Of a DNA stretch of 64,000 nucleotides, positions 34,782 through 43,484 are shown in pieces (the first letter of the stretch is position 1; every line of letters starts with the position of its first letter). The position numbers and the translations under genes were made by a program. The DNA is taken from positions 124,001-188,000 of the forward strand of contig CAVZMF010000006.1 of the NCBI GenBank assembly GCA_963776375.1, given 5' to 3'. The DNA is from PALSA-612 sp963776375 (GTDB lineage Bacteria > Actinomycetota > Thermoleophilia > Gaiellales > Gaiellaceae). A model generated the notes under the pieces. The model was given only the letters and a program-made list of their open reading frames with translations, was not told the origin of the DNA and did no database searches.

Positions 34782-35528
34782 ATGTCCAAAAGAGCGAATT
34801 TCGCTTTCGCAGCGCTGCTCGTAGGCTCGTGCCTTGTGATTGCATCCGGGGCAACGGCGGGCCAGCGGCACGTGCAAGGCGTTCCGGACTGGGGCAACCC
34901 AGGGGGTTGCTACTACGGCGCGAACGCGAAGTGCTGGGTCTATTCGCATACGGCTGACCAGGGTCGAACGAGCTGTCTCGTGGTCGACGTCGGGTACGAC
35001 CCAGGCCACACGGGGCCGTTCGGGCTCAAGCGATCGAACGGCGCCGAGATCGCCAACATCGCGGTCGGAGAGGGCTACCAGTGGGCCGGAGGTTGCTACG
35101 ACGACAACGACAAGGACGCGAAGCCAAACGTTTTTCCACGTGAGACGAAGTCGACACTCGGGGAAGGGCCGGACTGCTCAGGACTTGTGTGGCGAGCCTG
35201 GCGGGAGTCCAACTACTACAGACCCGGCGACAACTCGTTCTACTTCTGGCAGCGGTCGACGTACGACCATGGCCCGTATGACACGAAGGGCTTCAAGTAC
35301 GCAACCTCCGGCTCCGGCGCGCCCCACGTCAAGTACGGGAAGTCGGGCGTGATCATGATGGACGCGCTTGTGAGCGACTCGCACATCGCGCTCGAGGAGA
35401 CTCGTATCGACGCCGGCAGCGATCTCGTCTGGGAAGCGCTGGGCGAGGCCTACGGCACCAACGAGTGGGTCGAGAGCTTCCGGTCGCAGAGCGCGTTCAG
35501 CGGTGTGCGCAGGCTGGCGTGGGGATGA
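34782..35528 (+). CDS. Secreted NlpC/P60-like cysteine peptidase
   Basis: 248 residues with signal FAFAALLVGSCLVIASGATA. The catalytic Cys is in GEGPDCSGLVWRAWRES (typical DCSGLV helix), and the His in GVIMMDALVSDSHIALEE, the usual order for NlpC/P60 or related amidase folds. An N-terminal region (GCYYGANAKCWVYSHTADQG) adds Cys residues. Likely cleaves a peptide or amide bond in the cell wall or matrix. ATG lies 1 base past the previous stop. GC content here is lower than its neighbours. Confidence 0.7.
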   Translation: MSKRANFAFAALLVGSCLVIASGATAGQRHVQGVPDWGNPGGCYYGANAKCWVYSHTADQGRTSCLVVDVGYDPGHTGPFGLKRSNGAEIANIAVGEGYQWAGGCYDDNDKDAKPNVFPRETKSTLGEGPDCSGLVWRAWRESNYYRPGDNSFYFWQRSTYDHGPYDTKGFKYATSGSGAPHVKYGKSGVIMMDALVSDSHIALEETRIDAGSDLVWEALGEAYGTNEWVESFRSQSAFSGVRRLAWG

Positions 35529-36217
35529 GCCGGCTCGACCTGGCGGGCAGCAGAGGGGCGCGAACCGCGTCCCTCTGCGGGCTTGCGGCAGCGCTGCTAG
35601 TTCCGCCGCTTGCCGGTGCTTCGAATGCGCGACCACGACTCGTCGACGGCTCGAGCCCGCCCCAGGTGCCGCAGGTCCTTCAGACTTACGGCAAGAAGCT
35701 CCGAATGACGAGAGCTAGAGTCGGGACAGTTCAGACCATGCGGGCCTCGCTGACCGGCTGCCCAGAGGCTCGGCAAGCGCGTGGCAGAAGCCCCGTCGTC
35801 GAGCGCGTGGGCTACAGCGGGCGAAGCGTGACCTTCCTCGTCAGCCGGACCCTGATCGCAGGCTGCGATCGGAATCCGAGGGCACATGCGAGTTACGGGC
35901 CATGGTGCGGTACCTCCGGCTGGAACTTCAGCGAGGGGCGCGTCTCGGATCCCCGGCTCGACCGTTGTTACGGACCGGGCGGTAAACGGACAGTGGCTGC
36001 TTTCGGCTGGATCAATCCCGTACGCCACGCGAAATGGATCGTCGTCGAACAGCCCGGATACCGTGAGGTGTACCCGGTTGCCGGAGATTTGCCGGTACGG
36101 GTCTCGACGATCGCCGGGCTCGAAGGCGTTGGCGGCACTGTCTTCCACACGGCCCAGTACGACGCACACGGGGTGCTGCTCGTCCGACGAAACGTGGTGG
36201 CTGCGATCGCGAGCTGA
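35525..36217 (+). CDS. Secreted Cys-containing protein of unknown function
   Basis: 230 residues; ATG overlaps the previous stop (ATGA). Signal segment TASLCGLAAALLVPPLAGASNA. Four scattered Cys (SLTGCPEAR, LIAGCDRNPRAH, YGPWCGTSGW, LDRCYGPGGKRTV) suggest two disulfides in a beta fold. No homologue recognised. It ends 1 base before the stop of the convergent DCC-family gene. Confidence 0.55.
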   Translation: MSRLDLAGSRGARTASLCGLAAALLVPPLAGASNARPRLVDGSSPPQVPQVLQTYGKKLRMTRARVGTVQTMRASLTGCPEARQARGRSPVVERVGYSGRSVTFLVSRTLIAGCDRNPRAHASYGPWCGTSGWNFSEGRVSDPRLDRCYGPGGKRTVAAFGWINPVRHAKWIVVEQPGYREVYPVAGDLPVRVSTIAGLEGVGGTVFHTAQYDAHGVLLVRRNVVAAIAS

Positions 36218-36218
36218 G

Positions 36219-36608
36219 CTACGGATATCGCCTCGGTGCGGGACCGTTCGGCACAAAGCGGCCGAGCGTGTCGCGATGCTCGGCCACCAGGCCGTACAGG
36301 CGCTCAACCGAGCCTGCGGCACCTGACGCGGCGCGTGCGGCACGCGGGTACCCGAGCGCGCGGAGCAGCTCGATTCCCGCGGCTCCGCGGGACGAGATGC
36401 GCCCGTCGGCCTGGACGGTGTGCCAGGAGGAGAGTCGCTCGTGCCCGGGCAACGAGGACGCGAGCGCAGCTGCCGCCTCATCCTCGAGCGGGAGGAGCGC
36501 GACGCGTCCGCGCCGATCGAGCGAGGCGACGGCACGCGCCGCGAAGCGGCAGAGGCGTCAGCCGCCGTCGTAGAGGAGCACCGGGCGGTGGGGCGCCACG
36601 TCGCACAT
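36219..36608 (-). CDS. DCC-family thiol oxidoreductase, probable selenoprotein
   Basis: A 129-codon gene that follows the DCC (DUF393) family end to end, except for one in-frame TGA at 36560-36558 (codon 17). Around it the protein reads VLLYDGG-(TGA)-RLCRFAARAV, where DCC proteins have DxxCxxC. The TGA replaces exactly the first redox Cys and the second is kept. Downstream the family continues unbroken: RRGRVALLPLEDEA, RLSSWHTVQADGRISSRGAAG, ERLYGLVAEHRDTLGRFVP. A short stem-loop can be drawn 17-28 bases past the TGA. With selD at 11559, Sec insertion is the best reading; a TGC-to-TGA mutation is the alternative. It diverges from dedA. Confidence 0.75.
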
Positions 36609-36642
36609 TCTGCCCGTGAGACCGTCGGCCTAGACTGGCCCG

Positions 36643-37242
36643 GTGTCGCACCTCATCGAGGACCATCAGTCCTGGGCGCTCGTTCTGCTCTTCCTGCTGA
36701 TCGGGATCGAGTCCGCCGGGGTGCCTCTACCGGGCGAGACTGCCCTCGTCGCCTCAGGCGTGCTGGCGTCGCAGGGGAAGCTGAACATCGTGGCTGTGAT
36801 CGCGGTCGCATCCCTGGCGGCGATCCTTGGCGACAACGCCGGCTACTGGATCGGCAGAAAGGGCGGACGCAAGCTACTCGAACGCTGGTCGATCGTCTCG
36901 AGGCATGCGCAGAAGGTGCTGCCCCGGGCAGAGCGAATCTTCGCCAAGCACGGCGGAAAGACCGTCTTCTTCGGGCGCTTCATCGCCATCCTCCGCATCA
37001 CGGCCGCCTGGATGGCCGGGATCTCGCACATGCCCTGGTGGCGCTTCCTGCTTTTCAACGCCGCCGGAGGGATCCTCTGGGCTACGGCGGTCGGGCTGGT
37101 CGCTTACTTCGCAGGCGCGGCTGCGGCCGACGCAATCCAGACCTACGGCCTCTACGCGGCCGGCGGGATCGTCGTCGTCACGGTCGCCGTCGTGCTCGGC
37201 CTGCGCTGGTGGGAGCGGCGCATGCTGGCGAAAGCCGAATAG
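36643..37242 (+). CDS. DedA-family membrane protein
   Basis: 199 residues with the DedA layout: FLLIGIESAGVPLPGETALVASGVLA (re-entrant loop with acidic residue), AAILGDNAGYWIGRKGGRKLLERW, and the signature FAKHGGKTVFFGRFIAILRITAAWMAGISHMPWWRFLLFNAAGG. DedA proteins flip or transport undecaprenyl phosphate and related lipids across the membrane. TAGACT lies 6 bases before GTG, giving a leaderless start; the DCC gene diverges 34 bases away. Confidence 0.9.
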   Translation: MSHLIEDHQSWALVLLFLLIGIESAGVPLPGETALVASGVLASQGKLNIVAVIAVASLAAILGDNAGYWIGRKGGRKLLERWSIVSRHAQKVLPRAERIFAKHGGKTVFFGRFIAILRITAAWMAGISHMPWWRFLLFNAAGGILWATAVGLVAYFAGAAAADAIQTYGLYAAGGIVVVTVAVVLGLRWWERRMLAKAE

Positions 37243-37254
37243 GCTCCGGCTACC

Positions 37255-38388
37255 ATGGCCTGCGGGGTGGTGGGTCGCGTTTCCTTCGGCATGCTCGCGC
37301 GTGTCCTCGCGGCGACCGTCGTTGTGGCGACTGCCCTCGGGGCGTCGTCGGCGTTGTCCGCGAATCGCCAGACGACGCGGGTCACGATCTTCGGCGACTC
37401 GGCCGCGGAGGTCCTCGACTACGTCTCGGATGCGAAGCAGTACCTCGGCTCGGGGCTCGACGTGAACTGGGAGCTCAGGGTCTGCCGTCGGCTGGTCCAG
37501 CTCAGCTGTCCGTACCAGGGAGCCCGGCCGCCCACCGTTCTCGACGTCGTCCAGTCGGCCCCGAACGGTGGCCTCGGCTCGATCGTCGTGATCGACGTCG
37601 GCTACAACGACTACGTCGACCAGTACCAGAGCGACATGGAGACGGTGATCAAGGCACTGGCCGCGAAGGGCGTCGAGCACGTCATCTGGACGACGCTTCA
37701 CGAGGTGCGCCAGGACTACCGCTCGATCAACGCGACCATCCGGGCCGAGGCGGCGAAGTGGCCTCAGGTCACGATCGCCGACTGGAACGCCGCCGCGCTA
37801 GGCCAGAGCTGGTTCAACTCCGACGGGATCCACCTGAACGACTCGGGCGCCTGGGGGCTCGCGCGGCTATTGCGACCGCTGATCCTCGCCGCCTGCGGCG
37901 ACCCGTGCCGTCCGCCGCCCGCGCCCTCGACGCCGCGGACGTACGCGATCACGGCGACCGCGAGCGCGATTCGCATCGGGCCTTTTGTCGCCTGGAAGCC
38001 TCCGGCGCGCGGGACGTACGCGCAGGCAACGACCGCCTTCGGCTCCGCGACGAGCTGCCGCGTCCTGCCGGGGAACAAGAGCCGGGCGACATGGTCGTCG
38101 ATCGGCCTCACGATCCAGTTCATCGCAGCGCGGGGAATCTGCCAGAACTCGAGCGGCGCGCAGCTGCAGGTCCTGACGGCGACGGGGCCTCGTTGGCGGA
38201 CGTCGAAAGGGCTCGCAGTCGGCGATCCGCTGTCGAAGCTGGAGCGGCTCTACCCGGCCGCCAGAGCGCAGGTACGCTCCTACCCGCTCGCAAAGCTCGA
38301 CCGCGCCGGCAGCCACGCACTGCTCACCGCCACCGTCCGCAGCGGCCGCGTGGCCGGACTGTCGCTCGCGGTTCGCTCCGGAACCTGA
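37255..38388 (+). CDS. Secreted SGNH/GDSL-like hydrolase
   Basis: 377 residues. Signal segment MLARVLAATVVVATALGASS; block I TIFGDSAAEVLDYV with the catalytic Ser, VVIDVGYNDYVDQYQ as block III (Asn), and WFNSDGIHLNDSGAWGLARLL with the C-terminal Asp/His pair. The last 120 residues are an extra domain with a Cys pair (SCRVLPGNK, RGICQNSSG). Esterase or O-acetyl-transferase activity on a glycan fits the surrounding DedA and sugar-transferase genes. Start could also be ATG 37291. Confidence 0.8.
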   Translation: MACGVVGRVSFGMLARVLAATVVVATALGASSALSANRQTTRVTIFGDSAAEVLDYVSDAKQYLGSGLDVNWELRVCRRLVQLSCPYQGARPPTVLDVVQSAPNGGLGSIVVIDVGYNDYVDQYQSDMETVIKALAAKGVEHVIWTTLHEVRQDYRSINATIRAEAAKWPQVTIADWNAAALGQSWFNSDGIHLNDSGAWGLARLLRPLILAACGDPCRPPPAPSTPRTYAITATASAIRIGPFVAWKPPARGTYAQATTAFGSATSCRVLPGNKSRATWSSIGLTIQFIAARGICQNSSGAQLQVLTATGPRWRTSKGLAVGDPLSKLERLYPAARAQVRSYPLAKLDRAGSHALLTATVRSGRVAGLSLAVRSGT

Positions 38389-39020
38389 GCGAACCGGTCC
38401 CGTACCCGGCGCTCAAGAGCGCGACCGACAAGGCGCTCGCCGCTCTCCTGCTGCTCGTCTCGTCGCCGGTCTTCCTGGCCTCGTTCGCCGCGCTAGGCGT
38501 CGACATGCTGCTCGTGCCGGAGGACCGCGGCCCGTTCCTCTATCGGGAGCGGCGCGTCTCGCGCGGCCGCGAGTTCGACCTGCTCAAGCTCAGGACTCTC
38601 CGCGCCGACGTCCTGGACGCGCTCGGGCCCGACGACTACATCCGCCTCGCGGAGGCCGAGCCGGACAACCTCACGCGGGCCGGAAGGACGCTGAAGCGCT
38701 TCTACCTCGACGAGCTTCCCCAGCTCGTGAACATCCTCCGCGGCGACATGAGCCTGGTCGGTCCGCGACCTTGGCCGCCCGCGATGGTGCGCGAGCAGGT
38801 TGCTGCCGGGCAGGGCTACCGGAACCACGTCCAGGCGGGCTGGACAGGACCCGCCCAGGTGACGAAGGGCGGCTCCGACCCCGTCAGCTACGCCGAGCTC
38901 GATCTCGGCTACGTCGAGGCGTGCCGGACCTGGGGCGCCGCGCGGCTCGTCCGCTACGACCTCGGCATCCTCGCCCGCACGGTGGGCGTCGTCGTGCGCG
39001 GCCAGGGGCTGCGGTTCTAG
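38385..39020 (+). CDS. Bacterial sugar transferase (phosphoglycosyltransferase)
   Basis: 211 residues of the monotopic PGT family that moves a sugar phosphate to undecaprenyl phosphate. KALAALLLLVSSPVFLASFAALGVD is the membrane hairpin; LYRERRVSRGREFDLLKLRTL, RFYLDELPQLVNILRGDMSLVGPRPWPP and GWTGPAQVTKGG hold the Asp-Glu pair and phosphate site. No ATG, GTG or TTG lies upstream of the membrane segment in frame. CTG 38385 overlaps the SGNH stop (CTGA), so I take it as a coupled non-standard start. Confidence 0.83.
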   Translation: MSEPVPYPALKSATDKALAALLLLVSSPVFLASFAALGVDMLLVPEDRGPFLYRERRVSRGREFDLLKLRTLRADVLDALGPDDYIRLAEAEPDNLTRAGRTLKRFYLDELPQLVNILRGDMSLVGPRPWPPAMVREQVAAGQGYRNHVQAGWTGPAQVTKGGSDPVSYAELDLGYVEACRTWGAARLVRYDLGILARTVGVVVRGQGLRF

Positions 39021-40633
39021 CCGCTTCCCGCGCGCGGCCGATGACGCTCGACGATCGCGGCCGCGTCGACGCCGTGCGGCAGCGTCCCGTAGGCGAGGCC
39101 GCCGTCGAGGCCGAGCCGTGAGGCGCAGAACGCGTCGGCCACCACCGGATCGCCGTGGCGAACGAGGAGCGACGCCTGCAGGCCGAGGGCCATGCGCTCG
39201 ACGAGCCGGCGCGCGCCCGCCTCGTCGGGCTCGCGCAGGTCCGGCTCCAGCGCGGCGAGCCAGTCGTCCAGGCGGGGATCGCCGCCTGCGGCCAGGCGGC
39301 ACTCGTCCAGGAACGCGTCGAGCGTCTCCGGGCTCCGCCCGACAGCCCGCAGCACGTCGAGGCAGATGACGTTCCCCGAGCCCTCCCAGATCGATTGCAG
39401 CGGCTGCTGCCGGTAGAGGCGCGGCATGACCGACTCCTCGACGTAGCCGTTCCCGCCCAGGCACTCGAGCGCCTCGGCGGCATGGCCCGGCCCCCGCTTG
39501 CAGACCCAGTACTTGGCGACTGCCGTGGCGATCCGGGCGAACGCGTGCTCGCCGCGGTCGTAGGCGCCCGCGAGCCGCATCGCCGTCGCCGTCGCCGCCT
39601 CCGACTCGACGCACAGGTCGGCGAGAACGTTCTGCATCAGCGGCTGGTCGGCGAGCAGGCGGCCGAACGCTGAGCGGTGCGCTGCGTGGTGCGTCGCCTG
39701 CTCGACGGCCGCGCGCATGCCGGCGGCGCTGCCGAGCACGCAGTCCAGGCGCGTGTGGTTGACCATCTCGATGATCGTGGGAACGCCGCGGCCCTCGTCT
39801 CCGACCAGCAGCGCCCACGCGCGGTCGAGCTCGATCTCGCTGGACGCGTTCGAACGGTCGCCGAGCTTGTCCTTCAGCCGCTGGATGCGGAAGCCGTTGC
39901 GCGTGCCGTCCGGCAGCACGCGCGGGAGCAGGAAGCAGGAGAGGCCGCCCTCGGCCTGGGCGAGGACGAGGAACGCGTCGCACATCGGCGCCGAGCAGAA
40001 CCATTTGTGCCCGGAGAGCTCGTACTCGCCGTCGCCGAGCGGCTCGGCGCGCGTGACGTTGGCGCGGACGTCCGAGCCGCCCTGCCGCTCGGTCATCGCC
40101 ATGCCGCAGAGAGCGCCGCTCTTGTGCAGCGGCGGGCGCAGGCCGGGGTCGTACGAGGTCGACGTCAGAAGCGGCTCCCACTCGGCGGCGAGTTCGGGCT
40201 GCGCGCGCAGCGCCGGCACTGCCGCGTGCGTCATCGACACGGGGCAGGTATGGCCGGCCTCGACCTGTGCCATCAGGGTGAAGAGCGCCGCCCGGGCGAC
40301 GTGCGCGCCGGACTGCGGCTCGCGCCAGGAGAGCGCGTGCAGCCCTTGCCCGACGCTCGTCGCGAGCAGCGAGTGCCAGGCCGGGTGGAACTCGACCTCG
40401 TCGATCCGGTTGCCGAAGCGGTCGTGCGTCCGCAGGCGCGGAGGGTTGTCGTTCGCGAGCCGGCCCCACTCGGCCGGATCGCCGCCCAGCAGCTCGCCGA
40501 ACGCGGCCGCCCGTTCGTGCGCCCAGCCCGCGCCCTCGCGCGCGAGCGCCTCGACGAGCGGACGGTTCTCGAGGAAGGGGTTGTAGCCCTCGAGCGGCGA
40601 CGGCTGGTTGAGAACGTCCGGCTCGATCTTCAT
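39017..40633 (-). CDS. AidB-like acyl-CoA dehydrogenase
   Basis: 538 residues of the AidB/isovaleryl-CoA dehydrogenase-like flavoprotein family. N-terminal PSPLEGYNPFLENRPLVEAL and HDRFGNRIDEVEFHPAWH, the FAD loop GMAMTERQGGSDVRANVTRAEP, SGHKWFCSAPMCDAFLVLAQA, then RLDCVLGSAAGMRAAVEQATHHAAHRSAFGRLLADQPLMQNVLADL and YVEESVMPRLYRQQPLQSIWEGSGNV. E. coli AidB is linked to protection against alkylating agents. Convergent with the sugar transferase (4-base overlap of stops). Confidence 0.88.
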   Translation of the reverse strand: MKIEPDVLNQPSPLEGYNPFLENRPLVEALAREGAGWAHERAAAFGELLGGDPAEWGRLANDNPPRLRTHDRFGNRIDEVEFHPAWHSLLATSVGQGLHALSWREPQSGAHVARAALFTLMAQVEAGHTCPVSMTHAAVPALRAQPELAAEWEPLLTSTSYDPGLRPPLHKSGALCGMAMTERQGGSDVRANVTRAEPLGDGEYELSGHKWFCSAPMCDAFLVLAQAEGGLSCFLLPRVLPDGTRNGFRIQRLKDKLGDRSNASSEIELDRAWALLVGDEGRGVPTIIEMVNHTRLDCVLGSAAGMRAAVEQATHHAAHRSAFGRLLADQPLMQNVLADLCVESEAATATAMRLAGAYDRGEHAFARIATAVAKYWVCKRGPGHAAEALECLGGNGYVEESVMPRLYRQQPLQSIWEGSGNVICLDVLRAVGRSPETLDAFLDECRLAAGGDPRLDDWLAALEPDLREPDEAGARRLVERMALGLQASLLVRHGDPVVADAFCASRLGLDGGLAYGTLPHGVDAAAIVERHRPRAGSG

Positions 40634-40698
40634 CTGTGTGGATTATCGCGCGCAGTCCGTCGGACGAGACTCGGCGCCGGTGTGGTAAACGAGAGCAT

Positions 40699-42837
40699 GT
40701 GAGCGCGACCCTGTCCGAGATCGGCTCCGACGACCTGGCCCGTCGCGCAGCGGCGTTGTCGGACCGCCTGGTCGACGGGTTGAAGCCGCTCGCCGCAGTC
40801 GCCTACAACTACCGCTGGAGCTGGCACCCCGACGGCGCGGCCGTCTTCCGCGACATCAACGCGTTCCGGTGGGAGCGGTCCCTGCACAACCCCGTTCGCT
40901 TCCTGAACGATCTCTGGCCGACGACGCAGGCCGCCGCCGAGCGCGACGCGCCGCTGATGGCCCGGGTGGAGGCGCTCGCCGCGGACGTGGCCGCGGACCT
41001 CGTCCGGCCGGACCAGCCCCGGCCCGGGATCGCCGGCCCGGTCGCCTTCCTCTGCTCCGAGTTCGGCGTGCACACGTCGCTGCCCTTGTACTCGGGCGGC
41101 CTCGGCGTGCTCGCGGGCGACATCGTCAAGGAGGCGAGCGACCAGGCCCTGCCCATGGTCGGCATCGGGCTCTTCTACGCGCGCGGCTACTTCCGGCAGC
41201 GGCTCGACGTGACGGGGAGGCAGCAGGAGTACTGGCTCGCGAACGAGCAGCACAACCTGCCCGTCGCCAGGGTGACGACCGCCGAGGGAGCTCCGCTCCG
41301 GATGACCGTGGAGCTGTTCGGCGCCGACCTCGCGTTCCAGGTCTGGCGCGTGAACGTCGGCCGCGTCCCGCTGCTCCTGCTCGACGCGGACGTGCCGGAG
41401 AACGACCCCGTCCAGTGCTGGACGACGGGCCGGCTGTACGACGCGAGCCGCTCGGTCCGACTCGCGCAGTACGGCCTGCTGGGGATGGGCGGCGTGCGCG
41501 CGCTGCGCGCGCTCGGCATCGAGCCGGCGGTCCTGCACCTGAACGAAGGCCATCCGGGGCTCGCCGCGCTCGAGCTCGCAGCGCAGGACGTCGCCGCGGG
41601 CACGATCCTCGAAGACGCGCTCGATGCCGTGCGCTCGCGCGTCGTCTTCACGACGCACACGCCGGTGCCGGCCGGGAACGAGACGTATTCGCCTGACGAG
41701 CTGATGGCGGCCTACGGCGGGCTGGCCGGACGCCTCGGGCTCGACGAGCCCGGCTTCGTGGGTCTGTTCCGGGCCGACCCGGCCGACGCGGACGAGCACC
41801 CGGGCATGACGCAGCTCGCGCTCCGCGTCAGCCGCCGCCGGAACGCCGTCAGCGAGCTCCACGGCAGTGTCGCCCGAGACATGTGGCGTCACATGTTCGC
41901 GGGACCTGACGTGCCGATCACCCACGTCACGAACGGCGCGCACCTCCCGACGTTCCTCGGCGCGACGTTCCGCGACCTCCTCGACCGCCATCTCGGCGAG
42001 GGCTGGATTAGCCGCGCGGCCGACTCGCGAACGTGGGAGGCCGTTCGGTCGATCCCCGACGAGGAGCTCTGGGCGGCGCGCTGCGATGCGCGCGCCGAGC
42101 TGGTCGAGTACATCCGCGTGAAGCAGCAACGGGACGGGCTGCTCCGTGGCGAGCAGGCCGACTACGTCCGGGAGGCCGCCGACTCGATCGACCCCGACGT
42201 GCTCACGCTCGGCTTTGCCAGGCGGCTCGCCACGTACAAGCGGCTCTACCTCCTCGCGCACGACGCCGACCGTCTTCGGGTGCTGCTCGGCGGGGACCGC
42301 CCTGTCCAGTTCCTGATCGCCGGGAAGGCGCACCCGAGCGACGAGGACGGCAAGGACACGCTGCAGGACCTGTTCAGGCTGAAGCGCGAGCGCGGGCTGG
42401 CGCAGCGCGTCGTCTTCGTCGAGGACTACGACCTCGATGTGGCGCAACGGCTCGTCGCCGGCTGCGACGTCTGGGTCAACCTGCCCCGCCGGCCGATGGA
42501 GGCGAGCGGAACGAGCGGCATGAAGGCGACCTTCAACGGCGCCCTCCAGCTCAGCGTGCTCGACGGCTGGTGGGCCGAGGCCTACGACGGGCTGAACGGC
42601 TGGGCCATCCCGGGCGACGAGGACCCCGACCCTGCGGCCGCCGACGCCCGCGACGCCGGGATGTTCTACGACCTCCTCGAGCAGGACGTGATCCCGCTCT
42701 TCCACGAGCAGGACGAGCGCGGCGTTCCGTTGAGGTGGTGCGAGCGGATCAAGCACGCGTTGGTGACCTGCGCACCGCGTTTCACCGCGACCCGGATGGT
42801 CGACGACTACGTGGAGCGCATCTACCCGGAGTTCTGA
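40699..42837 (+). CDS. glgP: Alpha-glucan (glycogen) phosphorylase
   Basis: Releases glucose-1-phosphate from glycogen or maltodextrin. 712 residues of the short archaeal/bacterial type. Seen: YNYRWSWHPDGAAVFRDIN, FCSEFGVHTSLPLYSGGLGVLAGD, HLNEGHPGLAALEL, FTTHTPVPAGNETY, ITHVTNGAHLPTFL, FARRLATYKRLYLL, and the PLP region RRPMEASGTSGMKATFNGALQLSVLDGWW with the Schiff-base Lys. The GTG start lies 7 bases after TAAACG. Trehalose synthase at 55 kb is a possible metabolic partner. Confidence 0.93.
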   Translation: MSATLSEIGSDDLARRAAALSDRLVDGLKPLAAVAYNYRWSWHPDGAAVFRDINAFRWERSLHNPVRFLNDLWPTTQAAAERDAPLMARVEALAADVAADLVRPDQPRPGIAGPVAFLCSEFGVHTSLPLYSGGLGVLAGDIVKEASDQALPMVGIGLFYARGYFRQRLDVTGRQQEYWLANEQHNLPVARVTTAEGAPLRMTVELFGADLAFQVWRVNVGRVPLLLLDADVPENDPVQCWTTGRLYDASRSVRLAQYGLLGMGGVRALRALGIEPAVLHLNEGHPGLAALELAAQDVAAGTILEDALDAVRSRVVFTTHTPVPAGNETYSPDELMAAYGGLAGRLGLDEPGFVGLFRADPADADEHPGMTQLALRVSRRRNAVSELHGSVARDMWRHMFAGPDVPITHVTNGAHLPTFLGATFRDLLDRHLGEGWISRAADSRTWEAVRSIPDEELWAARCDARAELVEYIRVKQQRDGLLRGEQADYVREAADSIDPDVLTLGFARRLATYKRLYLLAHDADRLRVLLGGDRPVQFLIAGKAHPSDEDGKDTLQDLFRLKRERGLAQRVVFVEDYDLDVAQRLVAGCDVWVNLPRRPMEASGTSGMKATFNGALQLSVLDGWWAEAYDGLNGWAIPGDEDPDPAAADARDAGMFYDLLEQDVIPLFHEQDERGVPLRWCERIKHALVTCAPRFTATRMVDDYVERIYPEF

Positions 42838-42856
42838 ACGGCTCGCTCGGGTCGCG

Positions 42857-43363
42857 TCAGACGGCGCCGCCCAACGCGACCCCGACGAGCGACCACATCG
42901 CCACGTAGGGGATCGCGTAGGCGACGGATCCGAGGACGATCCGGCGCTCGCCGATCGGCTGCCCGCCGATCGACCGGGCGAGGGCGACGACGAGGATCGG
43001 ATTTACGACCGCCGCGGCCACGGCGTACCGGCGGTCCGAGCTGCCCTGGATCCACGCCACGGGACGACGCATGAGGCGGCTCTCCCGCATTCTCTCCAGT
43101 CGCTTCTCGACCCGTCCCGCGTTGCGCGAGAACCAGTCGTCCCAGCGCCGGTCGACCCACCGACAGCAGGCGATGCTGAGGAAACTGACTGCGACGGCCG
43201 CGACGGCGAACACGAGCGGCGGCCGGAGCGTGGCCGCGAGCGCCGCGATCGGCGCCCCGATCAGCGCGCCGTCGAAGAACGCGAAGCCCGCGACCAGCGT
43301 GCCGATCGCGCCGGTGCGCGCGGCACCGCCGGCACGCTCCGTCGAGCTGGGCTGGGAGGCCAT
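42857..43363 (-). CDS. Hypothetical membrane protein
   Basis: 168 residues with about four hydrophobic segments: LVAGFAFFDGALIGAPIAALAATLRPPLVFAVAAVAVSFLSIACC, then a charged cytoplasmic stretch (RRWDDWFSRNAGRVEKRLERMRESRLMRRP), then AVAAAVVNPILVVALARSIGG and VLGSVAYAIPYVAMWSLVGVALGG. Family not recognised. A TGGGGGC/GCCCCA hairpin lies in the promoter region near 43410. Confidence 0.55.
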   Translation of the reverse strand: MASQPSSTERAGGAARTGAIGTLVAGFAFFDGALIGAPIAALAATLRPPLVFAVAAVAVSFLSIACCRWVDRRWDDWFSRNAGRVEKRLERMRESRLMRRPVAWIQGSSDRRYAVAAAVVNPILVVALARSIGGQPIGERRIVLGSVAYAIPYVAMWSLVGVALGGAV

Positions 43364-43484
43364 TCCCGGACCTATCGGCAGGAGCGGGCGCCCACGCAAG
43401 CGCCGTTCTTGGGGGCATTCGCCCCAGGCGGGGTGATGGTAGGGTCGCCGAGCATGCTGCCATCCCTCACGTAGCCTGCTTCCA

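Noticed and set aside
36420..39020. 866-codon open frame spanning DedA and the SGNH gene
   Set aside because: Only the last 211 codons, the sugar transferase, show protein motifs. The rest is a shadow of two real genes in other frames.
40630..42756. 708-codon open frame on the - strand
   Set aside because: Antisense to glycogen phosphorylase and without family motifs.
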